The notes under the pieces are model-generated. The model was not told the DNA's origin, did not search any database, and saw only the letters and a program-made list of their open reading frames with translations. A stretch of 64,000 nucleotides of DNA, taken from positions 4,996,965 to 5,060,964 of the forward strand of contig NZ_JAIHOO010000001.1 in the NCBI RefSeq assembly GCF_019733395.1, given 5' to 3'. Shown piece by piece: positions 54,585 to 64,000 of the stretch. The first letter of the stretch is position 1. Each line of letters starts with the position of its first letter. Position numbers and translations under genes: made by a program. The DNA comes from Lysobacter sp. BMK333-48F3 (GTDB lineage: Bacteria; Pseudomonadota; Gammaproteobacteria; Xanthomonadales; Xanthomonadaceae).

Positions 54585-55549
54585 TCGACCTCCGCGCGAA
54601 CCCGCGCGACGCCTTCGCCGATGTGATCCAGGCTGCGCTGCGAAGCGGCGTCGATCGGCAGGAAACGGGTGGTCTTGAAGAAGCGCAGTAGGGCCTCGCC
54701 GGCGTCCGGGTCGCCGGCGGCGTCGATCAGCACCTCGCGCAGGCGCGCGGCGACCTTGGGATCGAGATCGCCGCGGACCAGTTCCAGCGCGCGCGGATAC
54801 TGTTCGCTGCGGCCGATCACCACCAGGTCGCGGCGGAACGCGTCCGGCACCCGGCGCGGGTTGTCCCAGTCCAGATTGCTCATCACCCCGGCGTCGACCA
54901 GGCGCTTGTGCACCCAGGTCGAGATGTTGAGCTCCGAGCGCGCGAACAGATAGCCGACCGCGCCGCGGTTGATGCGGTCGGTCGGCGACAACAGGATCTC
55001 CAGCGCCAGGCCCTGTTCGAGCAGGGTCGCCGCCGGGACGAAATACGCGCTGGTCGAGGACGGGCGCTGGAAGGCCACGTTGTGGCCGCTGAGGTCCTTG
55101 AGCGTGCGCAGGCCGCTGTCGCGGCGGGCGAAGAACACCGAATGGTAGTGGCTGACCCCGTCGCGCTCGGTCAGCAGCAGCGGCCGGGTCTGCGCGCGCT
55201 GCTCCAGCAGCATCGCCGTGCCGGCGGTCTCGCTGACCCAGTCGACCCGGCCGCGACGCAGGTAGCTGGCCATCTGCTGGGCGTCCTTGGCCATCAGGAT
55301 CCGGCCTTCGCGGATGCCGACGTCGGCCATGCGCGGGACCACGTAGTCCAGCAGCGGCTTGAGCTGTTCGTAATGGGTCTTGGGATCGTCGCTGATCCGC
55401 CCCAGCACCAGCACGTGCGCATCCGAGCCGTCCTTGTGCCCGCCGGGCACGTCGTGCGGCCTGGCCGCCGGCGCGGTCGCGGCGAAGGCGCCCAACAGGA
55501 CCAGGACCAGCGCCCACCACGAACCGGAATTCCGCGCGCTAACGCTCAA
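54581..55549 (-). CDS. PhnD-like periplasmic phosphonate/phosphate-binding protein
   Basis: A 322-aa exported solute-binding protein of the PhnD type, with the typical LKPLLDYVVPRMADVGI, VDWVSETAGTAMLLEQRA and GHNVAFQRPSSTSAYFVPAA regions. No ABC permease or ATPase is adjacent, so it is an orphan. It is translationally coupled to the GGDEF-EAL gene, which suggests it senses rather than transports. The start is a TTG at 55549, the only reasonable start before the signal sequence (WWALVLVLLGAFAATAPA); this start is moderately supported. Confidence 0.85.
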   Translation of the reverse strand: MSVSARNSGSWWALVLVLLGAFAATAPAARPHDVPGGHKDGSDAHVLVLGRISDDPKTHYEQLKPLLDYVVPRMADVGIREGRILMAKDAQQMASYLRRGRVDWVSETAGTAMLLEQRAQTRPLLLTERDGVSHYHSVFFARRDSGLRTLKDLSGHNVAFQRPSSTSAYFVPAATLLEQGLALEILLSPTDRINRGAVGYLFARSELNISTWVHKRLVDAGVMSNLDWDNPRRVPDAFRRDLVVIGRSEQYPRALELVRGDLDPKVAARLREVLIDAAGDPDAGEALLRFFKTTRFLPIDAASQRSLDHIGEGVARVRAEVE

Positions 55550-55861
55550 CAGTCGTCACCTGGTCGGATTGCCTAGCGAGCGTAATCGAAACCGAGCCCG
55601 GACCGGAACCGGGGCCGCCCCACCGTCCATCGGTCCGCGACCGCCGCCTCAGTCGCCCCGCGCCGGGACCGCCCCTTCCGCAGCATGCCCCTTCCGCAGC
55701 ACGCCCCTTCCGCAGCCCGCCCCGGCCTCATGCCGCCCCATGGAACTCGCCTCCCAAGACACCCGACGCTGTTCCCCCCTTTGCCAAAGGGGGGCCAGGG
55801 GGGATTTGCTCTTGCTCTTGCTCTTGCTCTTGCTCCCGCCGCGACCGCCCCCGCGAAGACC
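55550..55861. repeat. Intergenic region with a C6TTTG...G6 element and GCTCTT repeats
   Basis: The element at 55774-55835 reads CCCCCCTTTGCCAAAGGGGG, then CCAGGGGGGATTTGCTCTT and about four more GCTCTT units. It ends 26 bp before the trmJ stop codon. The sequence upstream (55550-55773) contains CCTTCCGCAGCA(T/C)GCCC in tandem (three units at about 55671-55718). No gene is seen. Confidence 0.8.
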
Positions 55862-56695
55862 TCAGCGCTTGTCCCCCGCCAGCATCGCCATCCGCTCCAC
55901 GTCCGCGAGCACCCCGCGCAGCAGCCGCACCTCGCGCTCGTCCAGGTCGGCGCGCAGGAACAGCCGGCGCAGCTTGCGCATCGCCGAATCCGGGGTGCGG
56001 CCCTTGTGGAAGTCGATCGCATCCAGGGCCTCGCCGAGCTGGCCGAAGAAGCCCTCCAGTTGCGCGTGCGAGGCCGGCGGATCGCGCCGCTCGTAAACGC
56101 CGCCGGCGGCGGTCGCGGCCAGCGCGGCCATGCGCAGTTCGTAGCTCAGCACCTGCACCGCGGCGCCGAGGTTCAACGAGCTGTAGGCCGGATTGGCCGG
56201 AATGTGCACCGCCGCATGGCACAGCTGCAGTTCCTCGTTGTCCAGGCCGGTGCGCTCGCGGCCGAACACCAGCGCCACCTCGCCGCCGCCGCGGGCGCGG
56301 CCGTCGATGCGCGCGGCCGCCTCGCGCGGGGCCAGTTCCTCCAGGGCGATGCGCCGGCTACGCGCGGTGCAACCCAGGACCAGATGGCAGTCGGCCACCG
56401 CCGTGGCCAGGTCGGGCAGCACGCTGGCCGCCTCCAGCACGTCGTCGGCGCCGGCCGACATCGCGTAGGCGTCGCGGTCCAGCGGCTTCTCCGGCGCGAC
56501 CAGGACCAGGCGCGACAGGCCCATGGTCTTCATCGCCCGCGCCGCCGAGCCCATGTTGCCCGGGTGCTGGGTGCCGACCAGGACGATCCGGATGCGCGCG
56601 GCGGCGGGGTCGGCGGCGACGGACGCAGCCTCAAGTGAGTTGGCATTTTCGGGCGCCTGGACCGGCGCCAGGGGGTGACGGGGATCGGTGTTCAT
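55862..56695 (-). CDS. trmJ: tRNA (cytidine/uridine-32 2'-O)-methyltransferase TrmJ
   Basis: A 277-aa SPOUT-class methyltransferase. Motifs: RIVLVGTQHPGNMGSAARAM (motif 1), ALVFGRERTGLDNEEL (motif 2) and IPANPAYSSLNLGAAVQVLS (motif 3, knot and SAM site). It methylates the 2'-OH of residue 32 in several tRNAs. A C-terminal helical extension of about 80 aa is typical of TrmJ. It is divergent from suhB with 95 bp between starts, an arrangement shared by related genomes as far as I recall. Confidence 0.93.
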   Translation of the reverse strand: MNTDPRHPLAPVQAPENANSLEAASVAADPAAARIRIVLVGTQHPGNMGSAARAMKTMGLSRLVLVAPEKPLDRDAYAMSAGADDVLEAASVLPDLATAVADCHLVLGCTARSRRIALEELAPREAAARIDGRARGGGEVALVFGRERTGLDNEELQLCHAAVHIPANPAYSSLNLGAAVQVLSYELRMAALAATAAGGVYERRDPPASHAQLEGFFGQLGEALDAIDFHKGRTPDSAMRKLRRLFLRADLDEREVRLLRGVLADVERMAMLAGDKR

Positions 56696-56702
56696 GCGCA
56701 GA

Positions 56703-56711
56703 TGGTAAACT
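56703..56711 (+). promoter_or_regulatory. Possible extended -10 promoter of suhB
   Basis: TGGTAAACT at 56703-56711 is an extended -10 element about 80 bp before the ATG of suhB. No -35 match is seen at normal spacing. Confidence 0.4.
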
Positions 56712-56790
56712 CCCCGCCCCGGCCCAGCGCCGGTTCCGCTCTTTCTCCCCGCCAGTCCCGCCCCTCCTCCCACGTTCGAGGCCGTAAGCC

Positions 56791-57609
56791 ATGCAGAAAC
56801 CCGCCGTCACCCTCATGGTCAAAGCCGCCCGCGCCGCAGGCAACGTCCTGCTCCGCCACATGCACCGCGTGGACGCGCTGAACATCGTCGAGAAGGGCCG
56901 CATGGACTACGCCAGCGAGGTCGACCGCCTCGCCGAGGCCGAGATCATCAAGGAATTCCGCCGCGCCACCCCGGACTACGCCATCCTCGGCGAAGAGCAC
57001 GGCCCGCTCGGCCAGGCCCGCTTCACCTGGGTGATCGACCCGCTCGACGGCACCAGCAACTACCTGCACGGCATCCCGCATTTCTGCGTCTCCATCGCCC
57101 TGTGCGAGAACGGCGAGCCGATCCACGGGGTGATCTTCGATCCGCTGCGCAACGACCTGTTCACCGCCAGCCGCGGCAGCGGCACACAGCTCAACGAAAA
57201 GCGCGTGCGCATCGCCGAGCGCAAGGAATTGAACGGCGCGATGCTGATCACCGGCTTCCCGCCGCGCGAGCGCGCCAACGCCAGCGCCCACCTCAAGTGC
57301 CTGGACAACCTGCTGATCGACGTCGAGGACGTGCGCCGCACCGGTTCGGCCGCGCTCGACCTGGCCTACGTCGCCTGCGGCCGCGCCGACGGCTACTTCG
57401 AAGCCGGGCTCAAGCCCTGGGACGTCGCCGCGGGCGTGCTGATGGTGCGCGAAGCCGGCGGCAAGGTGGTCGACTTCCGCGGCCGCCCGACCGGGCCGAT
57501 GGACAACCGCGGCCTGCCGCCGCGCCAGATCGTCGCCGGCAACCTGCGCGTGGCCGACGCGCTGCAGCAGCGGATCGTCAACACCGGCTACGCCAACGCG
57601 TTCGACTGA
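56791..57609 (+). CDS. suhB: Inositol-1-monophosphatase SuhB
   Basis: A 272-aa Mg2+-dependent phosphatase. Metal ligands are E68 in GEEHG, D83 and D86 in DPLDGTSNY, and D211 in KPWDVAAG. It hydrolyses inositol phosphates; in E. coli SuhB also joins the rRNA antitermination complex. The product is full length and followed by a good terminator. Confidence 0.95.
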   Translation: MQKPAVTLMVKAARAAGNVLLRHMHRVDALNIVEKGRMDYASEVDRLAEAEIIKEFRRATPDYAILGEEHGPLGQARFTWVIDPLDGTSNYLHGIPHFCVSIALCENGEPIHGVIFDPLRNDLFTASRGSGTQLNEKRVRIAERKELNGAMLITGFPPRERANASAHLKCLDNLLIDVEDVRRTGSAALDLAYVACGRADGYFEAGLKPWDVAAGVLMVREAGGKVVDFRGRPTGPMDNRGLPPRQIVAGNLRVADALQQRIVNTGYANAFD

Positions 57610-57648
57610 TCCGCACCGCCTCGGCTCGCGCCGCAGCGAATGCCAGAA

Positions 57649-57675
57649 CGCCGCGACCGGGTCGCGGCGTTTTTC
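57649..57675 (+). terminator. Rho-independent terminator of suhB
   Basis: Stem CGCCGCGAC / GTCGCGGCG with loop CGG, followed by TTTTTCGTTT. Confidence 0.88.
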
Positions 57676-57766
57676 GTTTGCGCGTAGGCGGATGCGGCGG
57701 CCGCCCGTCGCCGCTACATTGGCGCCGGCCGGCGCGTGCCGGCGAAACGTTCAAAGGACTGAGCCG

Positions 57767-58336
57767 ATGAGCAAACCCGAAATCTACGTCAGCACCGACG
57801 TCGAGGCCGACGGCCCGATCCCGGGGCCGCATTCGATGCTGAGCTTCGCCTCGGCGGCCTATCTGGCCGACAAGACCCTGGTCGGCACGTTCTCGGCCAA
57901 CCTCGACACCTTGCCGGGCGCCGAAGGCCACCCCGACACGATGCGCTGGTGGGGCGACAACCGCGCCGCCTGGGAGGCCTGCCGGCGCGACCCGCAGCCG
58001 CCGCAGGCGGCGATGCGCGCCTACGTCGAATGGCTGGACGCGCTGCCCGGAAAGCCGGTGTTCGTCGGCTATCCGGCCGCCTACGACTTCCTGTTCGTGT
58101 ACTGGTACCTGATCCGCTACGCCGGCCGCAGCCCGTTCTCGCATTCGGCGCTGGACATCAAGTCGTATGCGATGGCGGTGCTGAAGACCGACTACCGCGA
58201 GTCGACCAAGCGGCGCATGCCCAAGGCCTGGTTCGACCGGCTGCCGCATACCCACGTCGCCCTCGACGACGCGATCGAACAGGGCGCGCTGTTCTGCAAC
58301 CTGCTCGCCTTCTCGCGCAGGGACGCAGGGGGTTAA
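57767..58336 (+). CDS. DnaQ-like DEDDh 3'-5' exonuclease family protein
   Basis: A 189-aa protein with the RNase T/DnaQ fold. D11 and E13 in STDVEADGP form the first acidic motif, and the later [11 protein letters not shown] gives the His and last Asp; [14 protein letters not shown] holds the middle Asp. It should be a single-strand exonuclease; the substrate is unknown. The stop codon TAA (58334-58336) lies inside a 44-bp palindromic repeat, so the last residues (RRDAGG) come from the repeat and the natural C-terminus may have been different. Confidence 0.82.
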   Translation: MSKPEIYVSTDVEADGPIPGPHSMLSFASAAYLADKTLVGTFSANLDTLPGAEGHPDTMRWWGDNRAAWEACRRDPQPPQAAMRAYVEWLDALPGKPVFVGYPAAYDFLFVYWYLIRYAGRSPFSHSALDIKSYAMAVLKTDYRESTKRRMPKAWFDRLPHTHVALDDAIEQGALFCNLLAFSRRDAGG

Positions 58337-58361
58337 GCGCGCTTAACCCCCTGCGTCCCTG
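58318..58361. repeat. 44-bp perfect palindrome overlapping the exonuclease stop codon
   Basis: GGGACGCAGGGGGTTAAGCG and its exact complement meet without a loop, with one further CA/TG pair at each end. It is the second copy of the palindrome at 32463-32503, with a single change per arm. It supplies the stop codon of the upstream gene. Confidence 0.92.
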
Positions 58362-58382
58362 GGTCGCTGGCGCCTCGGGGGA

Positions 58383-59240
58383 TCACACCGCCCGCGCCGT
58401 CACCGTCCAGGTCGCGCCCATCATCGCGATGCCGCGCTCGCGCGCGAGTTCGCGCAGGGCGCCGCGCAGGCGGGCCTCGGCGCGCGCGCGCACGGCCTCG
58501 TCCTGGGCCGCGAGCAGGCGCGCGACCGGGCCGACCCGCAGCACCTGGTCGTAGGCATCGGCCGCGGCCGCGTCGGGGTCCTCGCCCTCGCCGAGATAGA
58601 ACGGCGCCTGGAACGCGCTCAACTCGATCGCGCCGAAGCCGGCCGCGCCGAGCACCTGCTCGATGCGCTCCGGTTCGGCCAGCGCGAACGGGCCCGGCGC
58701 GCGCGGGTCGACGCTCGGCAGGTCGATTTCCGCGGCGATCGCGCGCAGCGGCCAGCGGTACCAGTCGTTGCGCTCGGGCGCCTGCCAGCAGGCGAAGGCC
58801 AGCCGGCCGCCGGGCTTGAGGGTCTTGCGCAGTTCGGCGAAGGCGGCGACGGGGTCGTCGAAGAACATCACCCCGAAGCGCGAGAACAGCAGGTCGAAGC
58901 GCGCCGGCTCGAACAGCGGCCGGCTGGCGTCGGCGAGGCGGAACTCGACCGCCAGCCCCAACGCGGCGGCGCGCTCGCGGGCGCGGCCGAGCAAGGGTTC
59001 GGACACGTCGACGCCGACCACCGAGCCGCCGGCGCCGACCGCGCGCGCCAGTTCGAACGCGGTCGCGCCGGCGCCGCAGCCGATGTCCAGCACCGTCTCG
59101 CCGGGCTGCGCCGCCGCGGCCGCGAGCGCGGCCCGGCCATAGGCCTCGGTACGCCGGTCGAGCCAGTCGTTGTAGGTCAGCCAGCGCTCGCCGACGGCGC
59201 CGTTCCAGTCGTCGATCTGTTGCTTGTTCGCCGCGGTCAT
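58383..59240 (-). CDS. Class I SAM-dependent methyltransferase
   Basis: A 285-aa methyltransferase with motif I VLDIGCGAGATAFELA (about residues 50-65), the SAM-binding acidic residue in VVGVDVSEPLL, and later FSRFGVMFFDDP and LKPGGRLAFACWQAPERNDW. This last stretch is like the UbiE/small-molecule methyltransferase group. The substrate is unknown. It is monocistronic, reading away from secF across a terminator. Confidence 0.85.
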   Translation of the reverse strand: MTAANKQQIDDWNGAVGERWLTYNDWLDRRTEAYGRAALAAAAAQPGETVLDIGCGAGATAFELARAVGAGGSVVGVDVSEPLLGRARERAAALGLAVEFRLADASRPLFEPARFDLLFSRFGVMFFDDPVAAFAELRKTLKPGGRLAFACWQAPERNDWYRWPLRAIAAEIDLPSVDPRAPGPFALAEPERIEQVLGAAGFGAIELSAFQAPFYLGEGEDPDAAAADAYDQVLRVGPVARLLAAQDEAVRARAEARLRGALRELARERGIAMMGATWTVTARAV

Positions 59241-59331
59241 CTCGTCCTCTGCGCGATGCGGGCCGCGGCGCGCGCTGCGAGCGCGGCGCCGGCGCGGCCG
59301 CCGGAACCGCGATGATCCTCCCGCGCGGCGC

Positions 59332-59364
59332 AAAGAAAAAGGCCGCGCATGGGCGCGGCCTTTT
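59332..59364. terminator. Bidirectional terminator after secF
   Basis: Stem GGCCGCGC / GCGCGGCC with loop ATGG, A-rich on the left (AAAGAAAAA) and TTTTCTT on the right. On the minus strand it ends the tgt-yajC-secD-secF transcript. Confidence 0.88.
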
Positions 59365-59407
59365 CTTGCAAGCCCGGCGCCGATACCACAGGCGCCGGCA
59401 GGCAGGC

Positions 59408-60373
59408 TTACGGACGGCGCGCCAGCGCCGCCTCGTCCTTGGCCTTGGGCAGCAGGTCCTGCTTGCTGACCTTCAGCAGGCCCAGGGTCAGCAGCGGGCA
59501 AGCGACGAAGATCGACGACAGGGTGCCGATGATGATGCCGATCATCTGCGACTCGGCCATGCCGCGCAGCGAACCGCCGCCGTAGATGTACAGCGCGACC
59601 ACGGTCAGGAAGGCGACGAACGAGGTGATCACCGTACGCGACAGGGTCTGGTTGATCGACTTGTTGAGCACGGTCTCCGGATCGGCGCGCATCGAGCGGA
59701 AGTTCTCGCGCACGCGGTCGAACACCACGATGGTGTCGTTGATCGAGTAGCCCATCACCGACAGGATGCCGGCCAGCACGGTCAGGTCGAACTCGTGGCC
59801 GGAGATCGCGAACCAGCCGGCGACCACGATCACGTCGTGCAGGGTGGTGATGATCGCGGCGACGGCGAACTTCCATTCGAAGCGGAAGGCGATGTAGATC
59901 AGGAAGCCGACCACCACGAACAGCAGCGCGTACAGACCGTTGAGCGCCAGCTCGCGGCCGACCTGCGGGCCGACGAACTCGTTGCGCAGGATCTTGGCCT
60001 GGTTGTCAGCGCCCGACACCGCCTTCATCACCGCCTCAGCGGCGTGGGCGGTGGCGGCCGAGCCGGAATCGCCCTCGCGCGGCTGCAGGCGGATCAGCAG
60101 CTCGTTGCCGGCGCCGTAGGTCTGCACCTGGGCGCTGTCGTAGCCGTCGGCGGCCAGGCGCTCGCGCACCGTGTCCAGCGAAACCGGCTTGGCCAGGTGC
60201 AGCTCGACCAGGTTGCCGCCGGTGAAGTCCAGGGCGTAGTTGAAGTTGCGCGTGGCCATGGCGCCGATGGCGACGAACATGATCAGCGCGGCCACGGCGA
60301 TCGAGACCCAACGCAACTTCATGAAGTTGATGTTGGCGTCGTTGGGCAGCAGGGTCAGCGGGAAAATAGTCAT
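59408..60373 (-). CDS. secF: Protein translocase subunit SecF
   Basis: A 321-aa SecF with six helices. Helix 1 is followed by NYALDFTGGNLVEL, the periplasmic P1-like domain covers about 45-140, and the later helices include ILSVMGYSINDTIVVFDRVR and LNKSINQTLSRTVITS. It works with SecD to drive late steps of Sec export using the proton gradient. Last gene of the operon, 15 bp after secD. Confidence 0.97.
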   Translation of the reverse strand: MTIFPLTLLPNDANINFMKLRWVSIAVAALIMFVAIGAMATRNFNYALDFTGGNLVELHLAKPVSLDTVRERLAADGYDSAQVQTYGAGNELLIRLQPREGDSGSAATAHAAEAVMKAVSGADNQAKILRNEFVGPQVGRELALNGLYALLFVVVGFLIYIAFRFEWKFAVAAIITTLHDVIVVAGWFAISGHEFDLTVLAGILSVMGYSINDTIVVFDRVRENFRSMRADPETVLNKSINQTLSRTVITSFVAFLTVVALYIYGGGSLRGMAESQMIGIIIGTLSSIFVACPLLTLGLLKVSKQDLLPKAKDEAALARRP

Positions 60374-60388
60374 GTCTGGGTTCTCCCG

Positions 60389-62245
60389 TCAGATCGCGAT
60401 GGACTTGAGCTTGCGGCGGTTGCCGTAGAGCAAGGTGGCGATGCCGCGCGAGACGGTCACGGCGGTGAAGACCGAGGTCAGGATGCCGATGATCATGGTC
60501 ATCGCGAAGCCCTGCAGCGGGCCGGTGCCGAACGCCAGCAGCGCCAGGCCGGCCAGCAGCGCGGTCATGTTGGAGTCGAAGATCGTGCCGGAGGCCTTGT
60601 CGTAGCCGCTGGCGATCGCCGCTTGCGGCGGCACCCCGGCGCGCAACTCCTCGCGTATGCGTTCGTTGATCAGCACGTTGGCGTCGACCGACATGCCCAC
60701 CGACAGGGCCAGGCCGGCGAAGCCCGGCAGGCTCATGGTCGCGCCGATCATCGACATCAGCGCCACCACCATCAGCAGGTTCAGCACCAGCGCCAGGCAG
60801 GTGATCAGGCCGAACATGCGGTAGTAGATCAGGAAGAAGGTCAGCGCGAACACGAACGAGTACAGCACCGCGGTGGTGCCGCGCTTGACGTTGTCGGCGC
60901 CCAGGCTGGGGCCGACCACGCGCTCTTCGACGAAGGTCATCGGCGCGGCCAGGGCGCCGGACTTGAGCTGCTTGGCCAGGCTGTTGGCCTCGTCGCGGCT
61001 CAGGCCGGTGGTCTGGAAGTCCTTGCCGAACACGCCCTGGATGGTCGAGGAGCTGATCACCCGCTCTTCGGTGCGAGTGGTGCGCACTTCCTTGCCGTCG
61101 ACGATCTCGGTGATCGGGATCTGCTCGACGTAGACGATGCCCAGGCGCTTGCCGACGTTTTCCAGGGTGTGGTTGAGCATGCGCTGGCCGCCGATGGCGT
61201 TCAGGGTGATGCTCACGCTGGGCTGGCCCTGCTGGTCGTTGCCGGGGATGGCGTTGACCAGCTGGTCGCCGGACACCAGCAGGCGCTTGGACAGCAGCAG
61301 CGGCTGCTTGGCCTCGTTGTAGTACACGCGCGCTTCCGGCGGCACGTTGCGGTCGCGCACGGCGGCCGCGGCGGCGGCTTCGTCGCCGACCACGGCGCGG
61401 AATTCCAGGGTCGCGGTGGCGCCGATCTGGCGCTTGGCCTCGGCGGTGTCCTGCAGGCCCGGCAGCTGGATCACCACCCGGTCGGTGCCCTGGCGCTGGA
61501 TCACCGGCTCGGCCACGCCGAAGGCGTTGATGCGGTTGCGCAGGGTGGTCAGGTTCTGCTCGATCGCGTCGAGCGAGATGCGCTGCAGCTCGGACGGCGG
61601 GATGTTCAGGGTCAGGGTGCGGCCTTCCAGGTCCTGGGTCAGGGTCGGGAAGGCGGTGCGCAGCTGCTTCTGCGCCTTGTCGGCGTCGGCGTTGCCGGCC
61701 AGGGTGGCGACGATGGCCTCGTTGCCGCGGCGCACCACCGAGGTGTAAGGCACGGCGCTGTCGCGCAGGGTCGCGCGCACGTCTTCGACGTAGGCCTCAA
61801 GGCGCTTGTTCAGCGCCGCGGCCTGGTCGACCTGCATCACGAAGTGCACGCCGCCCTGCAAGTCCAGGCCGCGCGGCATCGGCTTGGCGCCGAGCGATTC
61901 CAGCCAGCCCGGCACGGTCGGCGCCAGGCTCAGCGCGACCACGTAGTCGCTGCCGAGCTTGGGCCGCAGCAGGTCGGCGGCGCGGGTCTGCTGCTCGGTG
62001 TCGTTCAGGCGCACCATCAGGTTGCCCTGGTCTTCGACCTGCACCGACTTGGTCGGAATCTTGGCCTGGGCCAGCAGATCGGCCGCCCGCTTGGCCAGCG
62101 CGGCGTCGATCTGGGTGCTGCCCGACCGCGCCGCGGAAATCTGGACGGACGGGTCCTGCGGATAAGCGTTCGGCAGCGCGTACAGCACGCTGACGACGAG
62201 AACCACCAGGATGGCGAAGTATTTCCAGCGCGCGAAGGTCAGCAT
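60389..62245 (-). CDS. secD: Protein translocase subunit SecD
   Basis: A 618-aa SecD. It has an N-terminal helix (FARWKYFAILVVLVVSVLYALP), the large P1 periplasmic head with GLDLQGGVHFVMQVD, and the C-terminal five-helix RND-like core with LSVGMSVDANVLINERIREE and DSNMTALLAGLALLAFGTGP. Length is normal for gammaproteobacteria. Lies 61 bp after yajC and 15 bp before secF. Confidence 0.97.
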   Translation of the reverse strand: MLTFARWKYFAILVVLVVSVLYALPNAYPQDPSVQISAARSGSTQIDAALAKRAADLLAQAKIPTKSVQVEDQGNLMVRLNDTEQQTRAADLLRPKLGSDYVVALSLAPTVPGWLESLGAKPMPRGLDLQGGVHFVMQVDQAAALNKRLEAYVEDVRATLRDSAVPYTSVVRRGNEAIVATLAGNADADKAQKQLRTAFPTLTQDLEGRTLTLNIPPSELQRISLDAIEQNLTTLRNRINAFGVAEPVIQRQGTDRVVIQLPGLQDTAEAKRQIGATATLEFRAVVGDEAAAAAAVRDRNVPPEARVYYNEAKQPLLLSKRLLVSGDQLVNAIPGNDQQGQPSVSITLNAIGGQRMLNHTLENVGKRLGIVYVEQIPITEIVDGKEVRTTRTEERVISSSTIQGVFGKDFQTTGLSRDEANSLAKQLKSGALAAPMTFVEERVVGPSLGADNVKRGTTAVLYSFVFALTFFLIYYRMFGLITCLALVLNLLMVVALMSMIGATMSLPGFAGLALSVGMSVDANVLINERIREELRAGVPPQAAIASGYDKASGTIFDSNMTALLAGLALLAFGTGPLQGFAMTMIIGILTSVFTAVTVSRGIATLLYGNRRKLKSIAI

Positions 62246-62306
62246 CGAAAACCCCTGCGGCGGCCTCCCCGGCCGCCGCGATTGAAGATGGCGTGGCAGC
62301 GTCGGA

Positions 62307-62663
62307 TCAGGCCGACTTCAGGGTGCCCTTGGGCAGCACGTTGGCGATCGCGCCCTTCTGCACGCGGATGCGCACGTTGGCGGCGATTTCCACGGTGATG
62401 AAGTTCTCGCCGATGTCGGTCACGGTGCCGGCGATGCCGCCGTTGGTCAGCACTTCGTCGCCCTTGGACAGCTTTTCGAGCATGCCGCGGTGTTCCTTGG
62501 CGCGCTTCATCTGCGGGCGGAAGATCAGGAAGTACATGACGGCGATCAGCACCAGCGGCAGGACGAGGCCGCCGAGGCCGCCGCCGAACAGGCCGCCCTG
62601 CGGCGCGCCGGCCGGCGCGGCCTGGGCGTAGGCGGGGGCGATCAGGAGGTCGAGCAGGTTCAT
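62307..62663 (-). CDS. yajC: Sec translocase accessory subunit YajC
   Basis: A 118-aa protein with one membrane helix (about 29-50, GLVLPLVLIAVMYFLIFRPQ) and the YajC domain QMKRAKEHRGMLEKLSKGDE, ending in a small beta-domain. The ATG at 62663 was chosen over an upstream frame because it follows AGGA and begins the family sequence MNLLDLLIAPAYAQ. It forms part of the SecDF-YajC complex. Confidence 0.95.
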   Translation of the reverse strand: MNLLDLLIAPAYAQAAPAGAPQGGLFGGGLGGLVLPLVLIAVMYFLIFRPQMKRAKEHRGMLEKLSKGDEVLTNGGIAGTVTDIGENFITVEIAANVRIRVQKGAIANVLPKGTLKSA

Positions 62664-62855
62664 CGTGAAGTCCTGGAACGAAAATAGTCGGGGATTATGC
62701 CACGCCCGGACCGGGGCCAACGGCGGCCGCGGAATGGGGTCCGCGGCACGTTTTTGGCCACGCATTCGCCGGCGTTCGGAGCGGTCGGCGGCCCCGGGCG
62801 GGGCGGTTGCGGCCGTGGCCGGGCCCGGCGGCCCGGTCGGTCCGCCTGCGGCCGA

Positions 62856-63998
<1,143 letters not shown>

Positions 63999-64000
63999 GC

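Noticed and set aside
59312..62398. Open frame of about 1000 codons on the plus strand
   Set aside because: It is antisense to secF and secD, with no recognisable domain and a His/Gln/Val-rich composition typical of GC shadows.

Overview
The window is about 70% GC and carries gene families and repeats typical of Lysobacter or a close relative in the Xanthomonadaceae (Lysobacteraceae). The tgt-yajC-secD-secF order, the divergent trmJ/suhB pair and several secreted peptidases fit this. So do the many short dispersed repeats: a GTAGGAGCGGCG...GCCGCGAC REP family, (GTTGCC)n hexamers and GGGACG.AGGGGGTTAAGC palindromes. The genus is inferred from gene content and repeats, not from a search. No rRNA, tRNA, CRISPR array or insertion-sequence transposase was seen.

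Layout. 0.1-2.1 kb: a PQQ-type sugar dehydrogenase and a queuosine-precursor transporter, starting inside a perfect 164-bp palindrome. 2.3-2.9 kb: composite repeat A. 3-11.5 kb: a LytS/LytTR-type two-component pair, a secreted beta-propeller, a DUF885 peptidase, and a LysM-FecR protein overlapping a CHASE2-diguanylate cyclase. 11.5-19.3 kb: a secreted avidin/streptavidin homologue, RhlE, a block of nested inverted repeats, and an ABC exporter whose permease is fused to an M1 aminopeptidase. 19.5-22.2 kb: an AraC regulator and an SDR enzyme whose shared region is scrambled into alternating inverted copies. 22.4-26 kb: a small membrane protein, LtrA and a BCCT transporter. 26-35 kb: a large GEVED/DUF11 surface protein, a beta-CASP metallo-hydrolase, an M13 metallopeptidase and an M13 paralogue that has lost zinc ligands.

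35-44.1 kb holds the most notable system. A four-gene minus-strand operon (MoxR ATPase, bpX5-like protein, vWA/beta-propeller protein, bpX6-like protein) matches the MoxR-vWA-beta-propeller ternary systems, which have been proposed to act in biological conflict. A divergent plus-strand set (TPR-AAA+ ATPase, four-helix membrane protein, TPR-membrane protein) probably belongs to the same locus.

44.2-64 kb: composite repeat B, rhomboid protease, alkyltransferase-like protein, YbjN-like protein, PiT phosphate transporter with its DUF47 partner, CNNM/CBS protein, ExoD, composite repeats C-E, a PhnD-like binding protein translationally coupled to a GGDEF-EAL protein, trmJ, suhB, a DEDDh exonuclease, a SAM methyltransferase, and secF-secD-yajC-tgt read toward the left. 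The queuosine transporter at the left end and Tgt at the right end act in the same tRNA modification pathway but are not linked.

The 164-bp palindrome and the AraC/SDR scramble have microhomology junctions and may be library or assembly artefacts. They should be checked on raw reads before any biological reading. Many long open frames antisense to real genes are products of the high GC content and were left out.
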